DNA from: Takakia lepidozioides | Taxonomy: Eukaryota; Streptophyta; Takakiopsida; Takakiales; Takakiaceae | Reading direction: 5' to 3' | Length of the DNA stretch: 64,000 bases | Assembly: GCA_030704615.1 (NCBI GenBank) | Contig: JAKLZA010000360.1 | Span: forward strand, 1 to 64,000 | Shown here: positions 1 through 9,720 of the stretch, in pieces | How positions within the stretch are numbered: position 1 is the first letter of the stretch | How the letters are laid out: every line of letters starts with the position of its first letter | The notes under the pieces: generated by a model | What the model saw: only the letters and a program-made list of their open reading frames with translations | Database searches by the model: none | Told to the model about the DNA's origin: nothing | Translations under genes and position numbers: made by a program

Positions 1-1620
1 CGTACCGCATTTCCTCCGCAAGCACGGTATGTGAAGGTGGAACGGAAATGCGGTACAGCATTCCGTATGATTGAGATTTATGAACAACGCGGGAACAGAA
101 ATGCGGCACCGCATTTCCGTCCGAGTCGCTCTTTCGACATTCCAGAACGGGAATGCGGGCCGCATTTTACATTTTTGTATCTGATGCATGGAGATGGGAT
201 AGGAAAATGCCCTGCCAGCACATTTCCGTCCTTAACAGGACATCATACCTCGGAACGGAAATCCGGGTACGCATTTTCATTCAACAAGAACGGTTGTGAA
301 GGGTGGAACGGAAATGCGGTAACGCCATTTCCGTTCTGATTGAGAATTATGACAACGGGAACAGAAATGCGGCACCGCATTTCCGTCAAAGTCGCACTTT
401 TCGACATTCCATAAAGGAAATGCGCGCCGCATTTCCATTTTTGTATCTGATGCCTGGAGCCGAGTAAGATTCCGAACAGCTTCAACAGCGCAATTCCGAA
501 CGGTTGAGACATTCAACTATCCAGAACGGAAATGCGGCACCGCATTTCCGTTCTGACTGAAAATCGTGAACTATCTGAACTGAAATGCGGCACCGTGATT
601 TTCCATCCGAGTCGCACCTACCATCATTCCAGAACGGAAATGCGGCACGCATTTCCGTTCTGACTGAAAATCGTGAACCATCGGAACTGAAATGCGGCAA
701 CGTATTTCCATCCGAGTCGCACCTACATCAGGCCAGAACGGAAATGCGGCACCGCATTTCCGTCTGACTGAAAATCGTGAACCATCGGAAACTGAAATGC
801 GGCAGGCATTTCCATCCGAGTCGCACCTCCCAACATTCCAGAACGGAATGTATTAGTTAAAAGGGAAATGCGGCACCGCATTTCGTTCTGATGAAATATC
901 CTGAAACATCGGAATTGAATGCGGTACCGCATTTCCGTCGGAGTCCCACCATCCGACATTCCAAAACGGAAATGCGGCACCGCATTTCCGTTTTGTATGT
1001 GAGGCATGGATGTGGAACGAAAATGCGGGAAGGCATTTCCGCCAGCGTCAGCGTTAATACTCTACAGAACGGAAATGCGGTACCGCATTTCCATTCTGAC
1101 TGAAAATCGTTGCGCAAGGGTACAGAAATGCGGCACCGCATTTCCGTTCGAGTCGCACCTTCCGACATTCTCGAACGGAAATGCGGCGCCGCATTTCGTT
1201 TTGTATATTCGGCCTGGAGCTGTGCTACGGAAATGTGTTGCCGCATTTCCATCCATGTGAGACCTTCAACCTTTCCAGACCGGAAATGCGACACCGCATT
1301 TCTGTCCAGGTGAGACCTCTATACTTTCCCGAACGGAAATGTGGCACGGCATTTCCATTCATCAACTAACGTATGTGAAGTGGGAACGGAAATGCGGCGC
1401 CGCATTTCCCTTCTGAATCTCATACTTGGAGCTGTGGGACGGAAATGCGGCACCGTATTTCCGTTCAACAACTAAGGTATGTGAAGGTGGAACGGAAATG
1501 CGGTGCCGCATTTTCTTCCAACAAGTACGGATGTGTAGCAGAGTGATCGTACTTAACGGAAATGCGGCGCCGCATTCGCATTCTCGCTCCAACTCATCAG
1601 ACGCTGGGACGGAAATGCCT
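1..1620. repeat. Palindrome array A1, 53-bp period
   Basis: About 28 copies of a palindrome with consensus AAATGCGGYRCCGCATTT, usually extended by AACGG/CCGTT. Centres read by eye include 54.5, 107.5, 320.5, 373.5, 538.5, 591.5, 698.5, 750.5, 803.5, 925.5, 978.5, 1081.5, 1134.5, 1187.5, 1239.5, 1292.5, 1345.5, 1398.5, 1451.5, 1504.5 and 1568.5. Most steps are 51-53 bp and the last is 64. Spacers fall into two loosely alternating types (CTGACTGAAAATCGTGAA- and CCGAGTCGCACCT-like) and have diverged more than the palindromes. The two central bases are nearly always pyrimidine-purine (CA, CG, TG, TA). Long ORFs crossing this array are read-through of the repeat, not genes. Confidence 0.9.
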
Positions 1621-2176
1621 TGAAATGTGAACACGTGGAGCAACGGAATTGCTGCACATGTCGGCACTCTATCTGACTGAAGGGCATGAGGCGGCGCGGC
1701 CTGACCGTTGGATAATGATGTTTGATTTTCGGACGGCGGGCGTACCCTCAACGATTCGAATTTCGTAATGACGCAAACTCCACGAGGAGACACTTTCGTC
1801 CAACCTTTCGAAACCAAGTGGTGCATCACCGCCGTTTCATCTACTTTTGTCGTGTCTCCTCAGTCACCCCTCTCGCGCCCTTTCCATCTGCACTCTTGCC
1901 CCTTTTCCCTCTCTCTGTTCTTCTTATGCTCGAACCTGAGAGGGGGGGAGTTCGTGCACCAGACAGGAGACCTCGTCGCAAGCTCCGGAAATTATACTTC
2001 GGACGTAGGCCAATGCCGAAGGGGAGGAAGCAGATGCGTCTACAGGAGGAGATTGCCATCTCCGAGCAGCAGGCCACTCAGGCAACCCAGCCACAGTGAG
2101 AGCTCCATGCGATCGGGCTGCGCGCAGCTGATCGAGCACCGAACCCCCCATTTTGCTTCTGTAATTCTTAGACTGA
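1621..2176. other. Leader region between palindrome array and methyltransferase gene
   Basis: No palindromes of the A type and no recognisable coding sequence. There is a marked pyrimidine-rich stretch at about 1845-1925 (CCTTTTCCCTCTCTCTG-like), followed by an ATG. This would suit a promoter or 5' UTR of the gene that follows, but no core promoter motif can be assigned with confidence. Confidence 0.3.
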
Positions 2177-5100
2177 ATGCTAGGAGACTTGAATGCAGAA
2201 CATGTTTGCATGCCTAACAGGAAAGGTGGACGTGCTGGAGGGATCGCAGGAATCCGAAGAGCCGCAGGAAGAGTCCGAGGAGCTAGCTGCAGCACGTACA
2301 CCCACCCGATCCCCGAGGCGGGTACTCCTGCCGGGCCTAGCCCTCTGCGATTCAAAGACGCGTCTTCGAAGGGCAAGTTCAAAGTCTCGGAGATCGACTC
2401 GCGTTCTTCGATCATGGAGAATCGCCAGCACGGGTCGGGCCCTTCTCCAGCAAAGTCGAAGAAGAAGCAGCCCGTCCCTCTACTGGCTTCTGAACCGGCT
2501 CAGGCCGATTCACCCCCCCCAACGCGAATGAAGCAGCAGGGTAGAAGACAGATTCTATTGCAGCAGACACCTTCACCTGCAAGGATGAGGAAGCAGAAGG
2601 CAATCAGGGCGACGGGCGAACAATCTCCCGCAAAACCGCTTCCACGAGCTGAAGCTCAGTTCCTGGAGGATTTCCCGCCTGCAGATGTTGGGGCCGACTC
2701 TGCTGCAGCGAAGGCAATGGGATCGACCGTTGATCTCGATTTGGTACCGGAGGAGGGTGCTGCCGCTGAACGTTCGCAGGCAGACCTCACCACCGATGAG
2801 CTAGCAGGCCCGGAGGAGGCCTCTGCAGTGGCAGAATTGCCCGCACACAGGCCCCAGAGTGCAGCTCCAGTTGAGGATGCTCCACCTGCTCAGCCACTAC
2901 CTGCACCTACAGACATGTCTCCGGAGGATTTCAAAAGTGCAGCGGATAAAATGTTGGAGGAGACACACAGTAGCATTGGCAGAGTTCTGGGCAGCAGGGT
3001 ATTCCAGCGGACTCTTCGAATCCCACTCTGTCGCATGGTCTCCCTTCCCATCGTCAGGCAGGCCCTTCCCGGAGATGTGGATAAGCTCAAGTTCGCATTT
3101 CGAGAAGGGTACCGTCTGGGATCGGCAGCGTTTTACGTTTCCATAGAGAATGAGGACGGCGAAACCCGTGGACCCACTGCCGATGAATTGTCAACGTGGG
3201 ATACCCACTGGCACACTCGCAACCACGAATTCGAGGCGACGCTGAAGGGTGATCCCGACTTCGGCCATATGTCGGGAAAAATGTTCTTTGTGTGGGACGG
3301 GAATCACCGACTTCTCGCCTGGTGGGAGTACATCAAGCAGAACCATGCCAAGCACATTGGCTGGCATTACATGGTGGAGTGTGTCATCCTCAAGGTGAAG
3401 GCGGCAGACTCCTCCCTCCTCAAGAATGCCATGGCGGACCTCAACTCGTAAGATACTCATACCCTCCCTAGCACATTCGAAATGCGGTGCCGCATTTCGG
3501 TTTCCATTCTGGTTTGATTCCGTGCTTCCGTGTACTGAACTGGAGAGTGTGCCTTGCAGGGTCACTGAGAATGCGTACGTGCATACCCACATGGCACATA
3601 TGCTGTACAGGGTGAGGAAAACTGGTCTTACTGATCCGCAGATGTTTGCGGAAATGCTGGAGCCGGAGCTGATTCAGAAAGCCGTTGCAAAAACAGACCG
3701 GACATGGTATCGTCTCACTATGGATGGAATGGTGGAGGTGATATACGAAGTAAGTCGTGCTCCAATTTCCCTCTGCTCATCCTTCCCCAATTTCCAGTAA
3801 TGTTTCCACATGAATCGAATGTAACGCTTCTGCATGTTTTTGTTGGCAGTCAAACATCAAGCTGGATTTGGCCCATGCCAAACGCTTCTTCATGGAAAGT
3901 GAGGGGCAGGTCAAAACGTTGCAGTCATTGACTGAGCACTTGAAGGAAGCCGGTGTCAAGTCCAGAACCAAATACAAGTCAAAGCTTGTGAAGCTGGTGG
4001 CAATTGCAGATCCGGCACTTGGAAAGGACTTCATCCCCGAGATTGCAAAACACTATTCTCGGGCCATGCAGCCGACCATGCAATTGGAGAAACTGCATCA
4101 CCTCTCAACGGCATGTGTGGAGGCGAAAGAGAAGGTGAGGTTTCAATGCACTGAATTTCCTTCCTAGCAATAGCCACTCTCTTCCAGCCACTGACATTGG
4201 ATCGGAAATGGCAGACACGGTGGCTGTCGATCTGGAATGCATCCGAGAGCATAAGGACAATGTGGTCTTTTCCACTGGAAGTTTCCGACCCTGCAGTGGA
4301 TGTGTGGCTCAACCGCATGACTTGGTGGTTCCAGGTAATTCAAGGTACTTCCCCAGATTTGCTTTTCTGACATGAATTCCCTGAACTGCTACGTGACAAT
4401 GCATTTGGGAATGGCAGGTAATGTCGAATGCAAAGGAGCAAGTCGTAATGCACACAAATTCGTTCGGCTTGTACGTCAAATGGGATGGAACACAGACATT
4501 GGAAGACTACGTGACACGTTTCAGATGTGCGTACAAGGACAACCTTTTCGCCAGAGAGCTACAGACAGCAAGAAGGAGCGTGGAGTTTACACATCAGGAG
4601 GGAGCGGGGAAAGCTGCAATGCGAATTGTTTACAGGTGAAGCACAGCTGCCCTTGTATGCGAAGCCTGGTTACGAGGTTTGTCTCGGAAATGCGGCACCG
4701 CATTCGCATTTTATGTTTTCGGTGGCACTCTGCCAGTAGGTTGGTCTCAAGTTTTGCTCACGCATGCTGACTGCCTTGCAGGTATATGAAATACGTGCTC
4801 CTTCAGACAGGGGCCCTGGCTCAAGAGCCCCCGTTCTTCATGGCTTGGACCGTGGCGGGCCCAAGCTGTGTCTACACACCCGAGATGCAGAAACAATGGC
4901 ATCCCGCGCATCTCGTTGGATGCCCGTGGTACCTGGACATGTCTGGCGGTATTGTTGACGAGTCTGAGAAAGATCTGCACGCCTTGGCAGAAGAGAAGAG
5001 AAAGGAAAGACGTGTCCCTGCTGGGCCAAAGTCGGCAAAGGAATCTGCTGCTCTGGAAGAATCCAGAAAGGCAGCTGAGATGGCACAAAAGACGGTGGAT

Positions 5101-7132
5101 GCAGCTGTGCAGGCCCAACAGAAGGGGTCGAAGAAGAGGACTCGCCAGCAAGGAGCAGCTGTTGTGACACCCGCCAAAACGAAGAAGCAGAAACAGCCTG
5201 TTCAGGAAGAGGGTGAGGAAGAGGACTCCGATGGAGACTTTGCAACCAGCCCACCCCCCAAACGCAGGCTGCCTCCCCTGTGCCCACCGTTGTCACGAGA
5301 GGCACGAGAACTGGCTCGGCAAAGAAGGCACTCTTCAACCCCCCAGGGGGGCACCCTTTCGAGCCGGTGGAAATGAAGAGGCCGAAAGTGGCTCCCGAAA
5401 CTGTAGTCCAGTGTGTAAATGAGAGTTTCTTGGCGGCTTTGGATGGACGGGCAGCCAAGTTAGCATACACGAAGACCATGGAGGGTCTGAAGGGCAGAGC
5501 ACTGAAGAAGGCGACTGCCGAAGAGCCTTCCGACACCCCAGGATTTCAGAATATGGTCTCGTTCTTTGAGAGGGTGTGTGCAGACAAGGATTGTAGGAGG
5601 GGCGGAAATGCCACCGAGTGGTCTTGCGATATGATCATCTTGGATATTCCGGACGGAGAGCCTGTGGAAGGACTGCAAGCTTTGCCATCTTGGAACAGGT
5701 ACTCGGAGGACTTTTGGAAGAAAGGATTCGGGCTTGCCCGCATGGTGTTGGACGACAGAGGCTGTGTGGTTGTCCTGGCGAGCAGAGGAAAAACACTCAG
5801 ACAGGAATTGCGAAGTGGACCCGCAAGAGCGCCGTCCCGATTCTGAAAAGAAGTGGACGTGCATCAACACACTGGGCCTTCGGTCGGAAGGGAAGAAGGT
5901 GATTACGACACTGGCACTCGTCCATTGATTTGCTTGGGTGCTTTCAAATGCGGTGCCGCATTCGGTTTCTAATCGTTTTCCCCCTGTGTATGCAGACGAA
6001 GCAGTTCGATGCATACTGCTTTGTGAAGGAAAACTCCACCTTTGCTTTCCGGAAGGAGGGAGGAAAGGTTGACCCGAACTGCGACCCACTCGATTACGAC
6101 GTTCTGTTCAACAACGTTCCCAAGGAACTTCTCCCTCATAGCCTCACTTCAACGGAACCCCTGCGGTACTCACGGACTCGGAGCCCTGCCTTCATTCAGA
6201 CAATTATGGAGACATGCACAGACGTGGAGGGCACAGTGCTGGACCTCATCTGTGGGACAGGTATGCAGAATCTTGATCTCTGCTGTTCTGCAAATTCTCG
6301 TTAGGATGTAGTTCGCAACATCTGAAGCGCCATGTGGTAATGTGTGGATGGCATTGTAACAGGTGCCTCAATGTGGGCTGGGCGGTTTTCCGACCGGCAC
6401 CTCTTTGCCTACGAGGAGGATTCATCCGTGTGGGGATCCCATCTGGAGGGGCTGCAACGGAATGTGAAGGCTCCCGACAGAGCGGAAGTCTCCTCGGATT
6501 CGTCGGAGTCCGAGGAAGACACAGTGGACATTGATGCAGAGGAGAACCCGGAATACGAGTGAGTGCAAACATTGTAAGTTTGCAAAGCCTTCTGGGTCAT
6601 TTATGTCAAAGGAATTTCCCGACTGTGGTTCTCATTAGTCTCGTTGATGATTGTCATGTGCAGGATTGCAGGGTCCGGGTCGAAGCATGTAGGGCCTACA
6701 CTTCCTGCCAGGAAGAATGTCCCGTTCTTTGCGAGGGCCGACTTCATGACGAGCCCGGTGAGGGACTACTCCCTTCCTAGTTATGCAGCTAAACTCGCAA
6801 ATACAGCGATTAGAAGAAGTGAGAATCCCAGTAAAGTAGAGCAGATTTTGGAGAGGGCTAGGGAGGACAGAAGGATAAGGAAAGAGTTGGCAGCAGCTCA
6901 GACAGGTAGACGGGTACGAAAGTACATATGTGATTCAGCGGATGAGAGCGACGCAGACAGGGAGGAGGACGACCCAACGGAGGTGAGATGGACAGTTCCG
7001 CAAGGGGAAGATGGGATTTTTGAAAGCCTGGCCAACGAGCAGTCCGCTGGAGATGAGAGAGGCACTGAGGGGGTGGAGGAGGAGCAGGACAGTCTAGAAC
7101 AGGATGAGGATTCCGATGATTTTCAAGATTAA
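2177..7132 (+). CDS. ParB-like / amino-methyltransferase-like fusion protein (spliced)
   Basis: Predicted exons: 2177-3447, 3560-3749, 3850-4134, 4188-4334, 4418-4635, 4782-5212, 5302-5898, 5996-6260, 6363-6558, 6664-7132. All introns are GT-AG and phases match except for one unexplained frame change near 5815. The start is unsure: 2177, 2414 or an upstream frame (ATG 2193/2202, reading MFACL like the element B remnant). The protein is about 1,350 aa. The N-terminus is S/P/K-rich and NLS-like. A ParB/Srx-like segment has WDGNHRLLAW at about residues 373-382. A lysine-rich linker (about 4980-5212) follows. Then comes a beta-class methyltransferase order: motif IV-like DMIILDIPDG (about 5625), with DIPD where DPPY is usual, then motif I-like VLDLICGTG spliced to ASMWAGR, then an acidic tail. 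ParB-methylase fusions are known in phages and bacteria. The altered motif IV leaves catalysis doubtful. Confidence 0.6.
3477..3501. repeat. Type-A palindrome inside intron 1 of the methyltransferase gene
   Basis: CGAAATGCGGTGCCGCATTTCG is a complete 22-bp palindrome lying wholly within intron 3448-3559. It belongs to the same family as the flanking arrays. Confidence 0.85.
4684..4706. repeat. Type-A palindrome inside intron 5 of the methyltransferase gene
   Basis: CGGAAATGCGGCACCGCATT lies within intron 4636-4781. The right arm is one base short of perfect (CATTCG rather than CATTTCG). Confidence 0.8.
5943..5966. repeat. Type-A palindrome inside the intron before the last methyltransferase exons
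   Basis: CAAATGCGGTGCCGCATTCG lies within intron 5899-5995. It is the third intronic copy; none is found in the exons. Confidence 0.8.
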
Positions 7133-7309
7133 TAGAATTTTAATGAAGTCTCTGTAAATGTAAATTCTCTTCCAGAGTATATAAAGAAAATTCTGCCCGA
7201 CATTCGTGACCCCTCTCCAGTGTGCATTCCAGCCACACAATCGCCCAAACCAGGACGCTCCCAAAATCAGAAATGGGACAGGGCATTTCCAAAATTTTGG
7301 CAACTCTAA

Positions 7310-8066
7310 GAACCTCTTTTGGAAATGCGGCACCGCATTTCCAAAACAGGGGAGGGACTAATTTTTCCATTTCAATGTTGGCATAGTAAAAAGTAATCTG
7401 AATTGGGAATGCGGTGCCGCATTTCCAAAATTTCCTTTGTCCACACGCCAGTTTTGGCCTCTCCCGCTCATTGCATGGATGCCACCACGCTTACAGAGGT
7501 CGAACAAGGAGGTCGAACAAGGAGGCCGACATGGCGGGATTGGAAATGCGGTGCCGCATTTCCATATTGGGGATGGTGGTTGTTCGAACTGCAGACCCAT
7601 CAAAAAACTGGCACCGCATTCCATTGTAAAAAAAAAGTCGATGACGGACATGGAAATGCGGCGCCGCATTTCCAGAACGGACATCGCAATTTGTCAATTT
7701 GCAGACCCTCTCTCGGAAATGCGGTAACGCATTCCATCGCGCTGGTCGGAAATAGGTGCACTTTTCGAAGTGTTGGACGGAAATGCGGCACCGCATTCCC
7801 TTGTCCAAAAAGAAGTTTCCATTGCCAAGCTGGAAATGCGTCGCCGCATTTGCAATGCCAACCTCGTTTTCTGATCAATTTATAGACCCGTGTTGGTATT
7901 TCGTGTACCTGGACGGAAATGATGCACCGCATTTTCTTGTCCCACATGGAAATGCGGTGCCGCATTTCGATGTCCGACATGGAAATGCGGTGCCGCATTT
8001 CGATCCCGACTTGGAAATGCGGCGCCGCATTTCGATGCCGACATGGAAATGCGGTGCCGCATTTCA
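7310..8066. repeat. Palindrome array A2
   Basis: Thirteen type-A palindromes with centres at about 7331.5, 7415.5, 7552.5, 7612.5, 7662.5, 7725.5, 7789.5, 7842.5, 7925.5, 7958.5, 7991.5, 8023.5 and 8055.5. The steps are 84, 137, 60, 50, 63, 64, 53, 83, 33, 33, 32 and 32 bp, mostly near multiples of 10.5. Spacers here are largely unrelated to one another, unlike array A1. The centres are CA, TG, CG or TA. The last four copies are nearly perfect palindromes only 32-33 bp apart. Confidence 0.9.
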
Positions 8067-8693
8067 ATGTCCGACATGGCGTTACTCTGGTATATTCTTG
8101 ACACATGACTCACATACCGGTTACTCTGCTTTATTCAACCAGACAGACAAATTGTAGAAATGAGACATCAAATTGTAAACAGTGGTCCAAATCCGAGAGT
8201 TATTCAACACAATGAAACACAGTTATACAGAAGTGAGGTACATTCCAGGGCACACTCCAGGGCACATTTAAATTTCCCCCGTACAGGATCCTGGACCGAT
8301 GAAGATTGGCTGCTGCATGAATGTAGCCGTTTCAGTTTCCTACCCTGCCATGCAAACTATGGGCAGTCACTGCCAGGTGGGCCGATAGCCACTGGACACG
8401 ACGAAGTCCATCCCCTCTTCGATGTTAATGCGGCGCCGAATTTTCATCCGGGGGGATGGATTTCGGTGGCAGATCTCAAACTATAACTTGTTGATGAGAA
8501 AGATGTATGGCTTCATCCACCGCTGGCGTGATGAACACGTTCCACCTCCGTCGGTGGGTACGTGTGACCCAGATGCTCCATTTTGGAGGCCGGACTGCTC
8601 TTCCGCTTCGTATCTTTTCCAAAATCTAAGGGCTTCGTAGCTGTCCGCAAGGTCATCGGCATCCAAGTCGTCCTCAGGTCCTCCTTTGCAAGG
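8067..8693. other. Unassigned stretch upstream of the orphan gene
   Basis: One degenerate palindrome remnant (AATGCGGCGCCGAATTTT near 8427-8444) mixes a type-A left arm with a type-B right arm. The rest shows no motif I recognise. It may hold the promoter or a first exon of the gene at 8694, whose frame stays open upstream to at least 8583. Confidence 0.3.
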
Positions 8694-9257
8694 ATGCCGT
8701 GCTTCCGGAACCGGGACGACTGCCCCTTTGGAGGCATCGATTATGCAATGTATTCGGCCACATCGGGAGACATTGTTATCTGGTACACAGATTACACAGA
8801 AGATACTGGTTCGATTGTGGAAACATTGGTGGCTTTTGAGTATATCGTAGGCCACTACGCCTTCGAGCGGGGTGACGATCTTGGTTTGAGGAGTCCGTGG
8901 CTCCTGCGCATCCTCGATTCCGATTTTCCCAGCTACGACGGTCACCCATGCAGAAGAAGGCGCACTGCTATGCTGTTGCGGTGGAACTGCTGCCACTGGA
9001 CGTGGGTGGACTCAATCGGAGAGACCTATTCTCCTCGAGGAGTGCGCTCCTCTTCTCCATTGTATGGGGACATTCGCATTGGTGTGGACGACGAAAACGT
9101 GAAGATTTCCATATTCGATGGTGGTATGATTGAAGGGCAGGACATTGTGGTGAACATCACTAGGGGCGGTACAACGGCTGCAATCGACTTTACATGGAGG
9201 AGCCCCAGGACTCATGAGCTAGTTCTGAGAGCAGTCGAAGTCCCATTGACAACGTGA
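8694..9257 (+). CDS. Orphan protein conserved in elements A and B
   Basis: A 187-aa protein of unknown function. The frame is open from 8583, but 8694 is chosen because the element B homologue (44641-45192, - strand) starts at the matching place (MPCFRN against MSCPNH). Similarity runs the whole length. Landmarks are PWLLRILDSDFP/RWFLRIMDLDFP, RTAMLLRWNCCHWTW/RTALLYRWNCCEWTY, VKISIFDGGMI/VKMSFYQGGAI and a shared end in LRAVEVP/ERPVRVP. The pairs WNCC and the second W, plus conserved acidic and glycine positions, suggest a folded beta-rich domain. No signal peptide or membrane segment is seen. It lies downstream of and on the same strand as the methyltransferase gene. Preservation in two diverged element lineages argues for a role in the element's own biology. 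Confidence 0.6.
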   Translation: MPCFRNRDDCPFGGIDYAMYSATSGDIVIWYTDYTEDTGSIVETLVAFEYIVGHYAFERGDDLGLRSPWLLRILDSDFPSYDGHPCRRRRTAMLLRWNCCHWTWVDSIGETYSPRGVRSSSPLYGDIRIGVDDENVKISIFDGGMIEGQDIVVNITRGGTTAAIDFTWRSPRTHELVLRAVEVPLTT

Positions 9258-9639
9258 CTTGTATTCAGTAGGCACAGGGCTCAAGATTTGAGGGCACAAT
9301 CAGCACAGTAGACGTGCTTCAAATGCAATTCATGTGGATCAATAAAAACCTCATTGTGCCCTCTTTTTATTCTATTCTGTGTCCATTGTTCCGAGAATGC
9401 GTCATTGCTCATTTCGTTTGGGATTGGGAGTGTGGGTGAATTTTGCAAATGGCTGGTAGGCTGAAATGGGCCCCCATTGTACAGAGCAATACCACCCTAC
9501 CATTCGCGAAACATTGCCTTTCAATATATAATTCTAAATAACATTGCGGAACCTCCTTCATCGGGAGGTCCTTCTCCCCCTATGACCGTGGCACCCTAAA
9601 CCCTATTCCCGCGGACACTCATTTCCGGAAAATAGTGCT
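9258..9639. other. 3' flank of the orphan gene
   Basis: Contains a polyadenylation-like signal, AT-rich sequence around 9521-9545, and a small hairpin (CCTCC TTCATC GGGAGG near 9552-9568). There are no complete type-A palindromes and no ORF of interest. Confidence 0.35.
9341..9346 (+). terminator. Candidate polyadenylation signal
   Basis: AATAAA lies 84 bp after the stop of the orphan gene and is on the same strand. Position and sequence fit; there is no transcript evidence. Confidence 0.35.
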
Positions 9640-9720
9640 GCTCATGTTTTTTTCCACACTTACGACTCTGCTCATGGCTCATGCCGCTCATGGCTCATGG
9701 CTCATGAAATAGCAGCCCCC
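9640..9720. repeat. Right terminus of element A: GCTCATG cluster and inverted repeat
   Basis: At least six GCTCATG copies (9640, then 9670-9707), ending in GCTCATGAAATAGCAG followed by five C's. The reverse complement, CTGCTATTTCATGAGC, matches both ends of element B (starts at 19194 and, reversed, 26043). Clustered short repeats next to the terminus are typical of transposase-binding sites. Confidence 0.75.

Larger units (their letters stand above)
1..9720 (+). mobile_element. DNA element A, right-hand part (left end outside window)
   Basis: The right end is sharp. GCTCATGAAATAGCAG plus five C's ends at 9720, and from 9721 the sequence is the reverse complement of retroelement ORF3 (compare 32705-32740). 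The terminal sequence matches the right end of element B (26023-26043), so A and B belong to one family. From left to right A holds a palindrome array, a spliced ParB-like/methyltransferase gene, a second palindrome array, an orphan gene and GCTCATG terminal repeats. No transposase is visible. If A has one, it lies left of the window or acts in trans. The inverted termini and the 9-bp duplication seen for B point to a Mutator-like element; for A itself the duplication cannot be checked. Confidence 0.75.

Noticed and set aside
1-1620. CRISPR-like array of palindromic repeats with spacers
   Set aside because: Spacers are themselves repeated and the repeats are degenerate full palindromes in a eukaryotic transposon. 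No cas-like gene is present.
31-1829. Many overlapping ORFs with NGNAVPHF/KCGTAFPF-type repeats
   Set aside because: They are translations of the palindrome array in every frame and both strands; no start, codon or homology support.
5200-5320. A frameshift at the C-run near 5250 in the methyltransferase gene
   Set aside because: An 89-bp GT-AG intron (5213-5301, GTGAGG donor, pyrimidine-rich tract) restores the frame and fits the size of the other introns. It is not proven.
8481-8996. - strand ORF of 171 aa (DLDADDLADSYEALRFW)
   Set aside because: The composition looks protein-like, but it overlaps the + strand orphan gene, which has homology support. No counterpart in element B.
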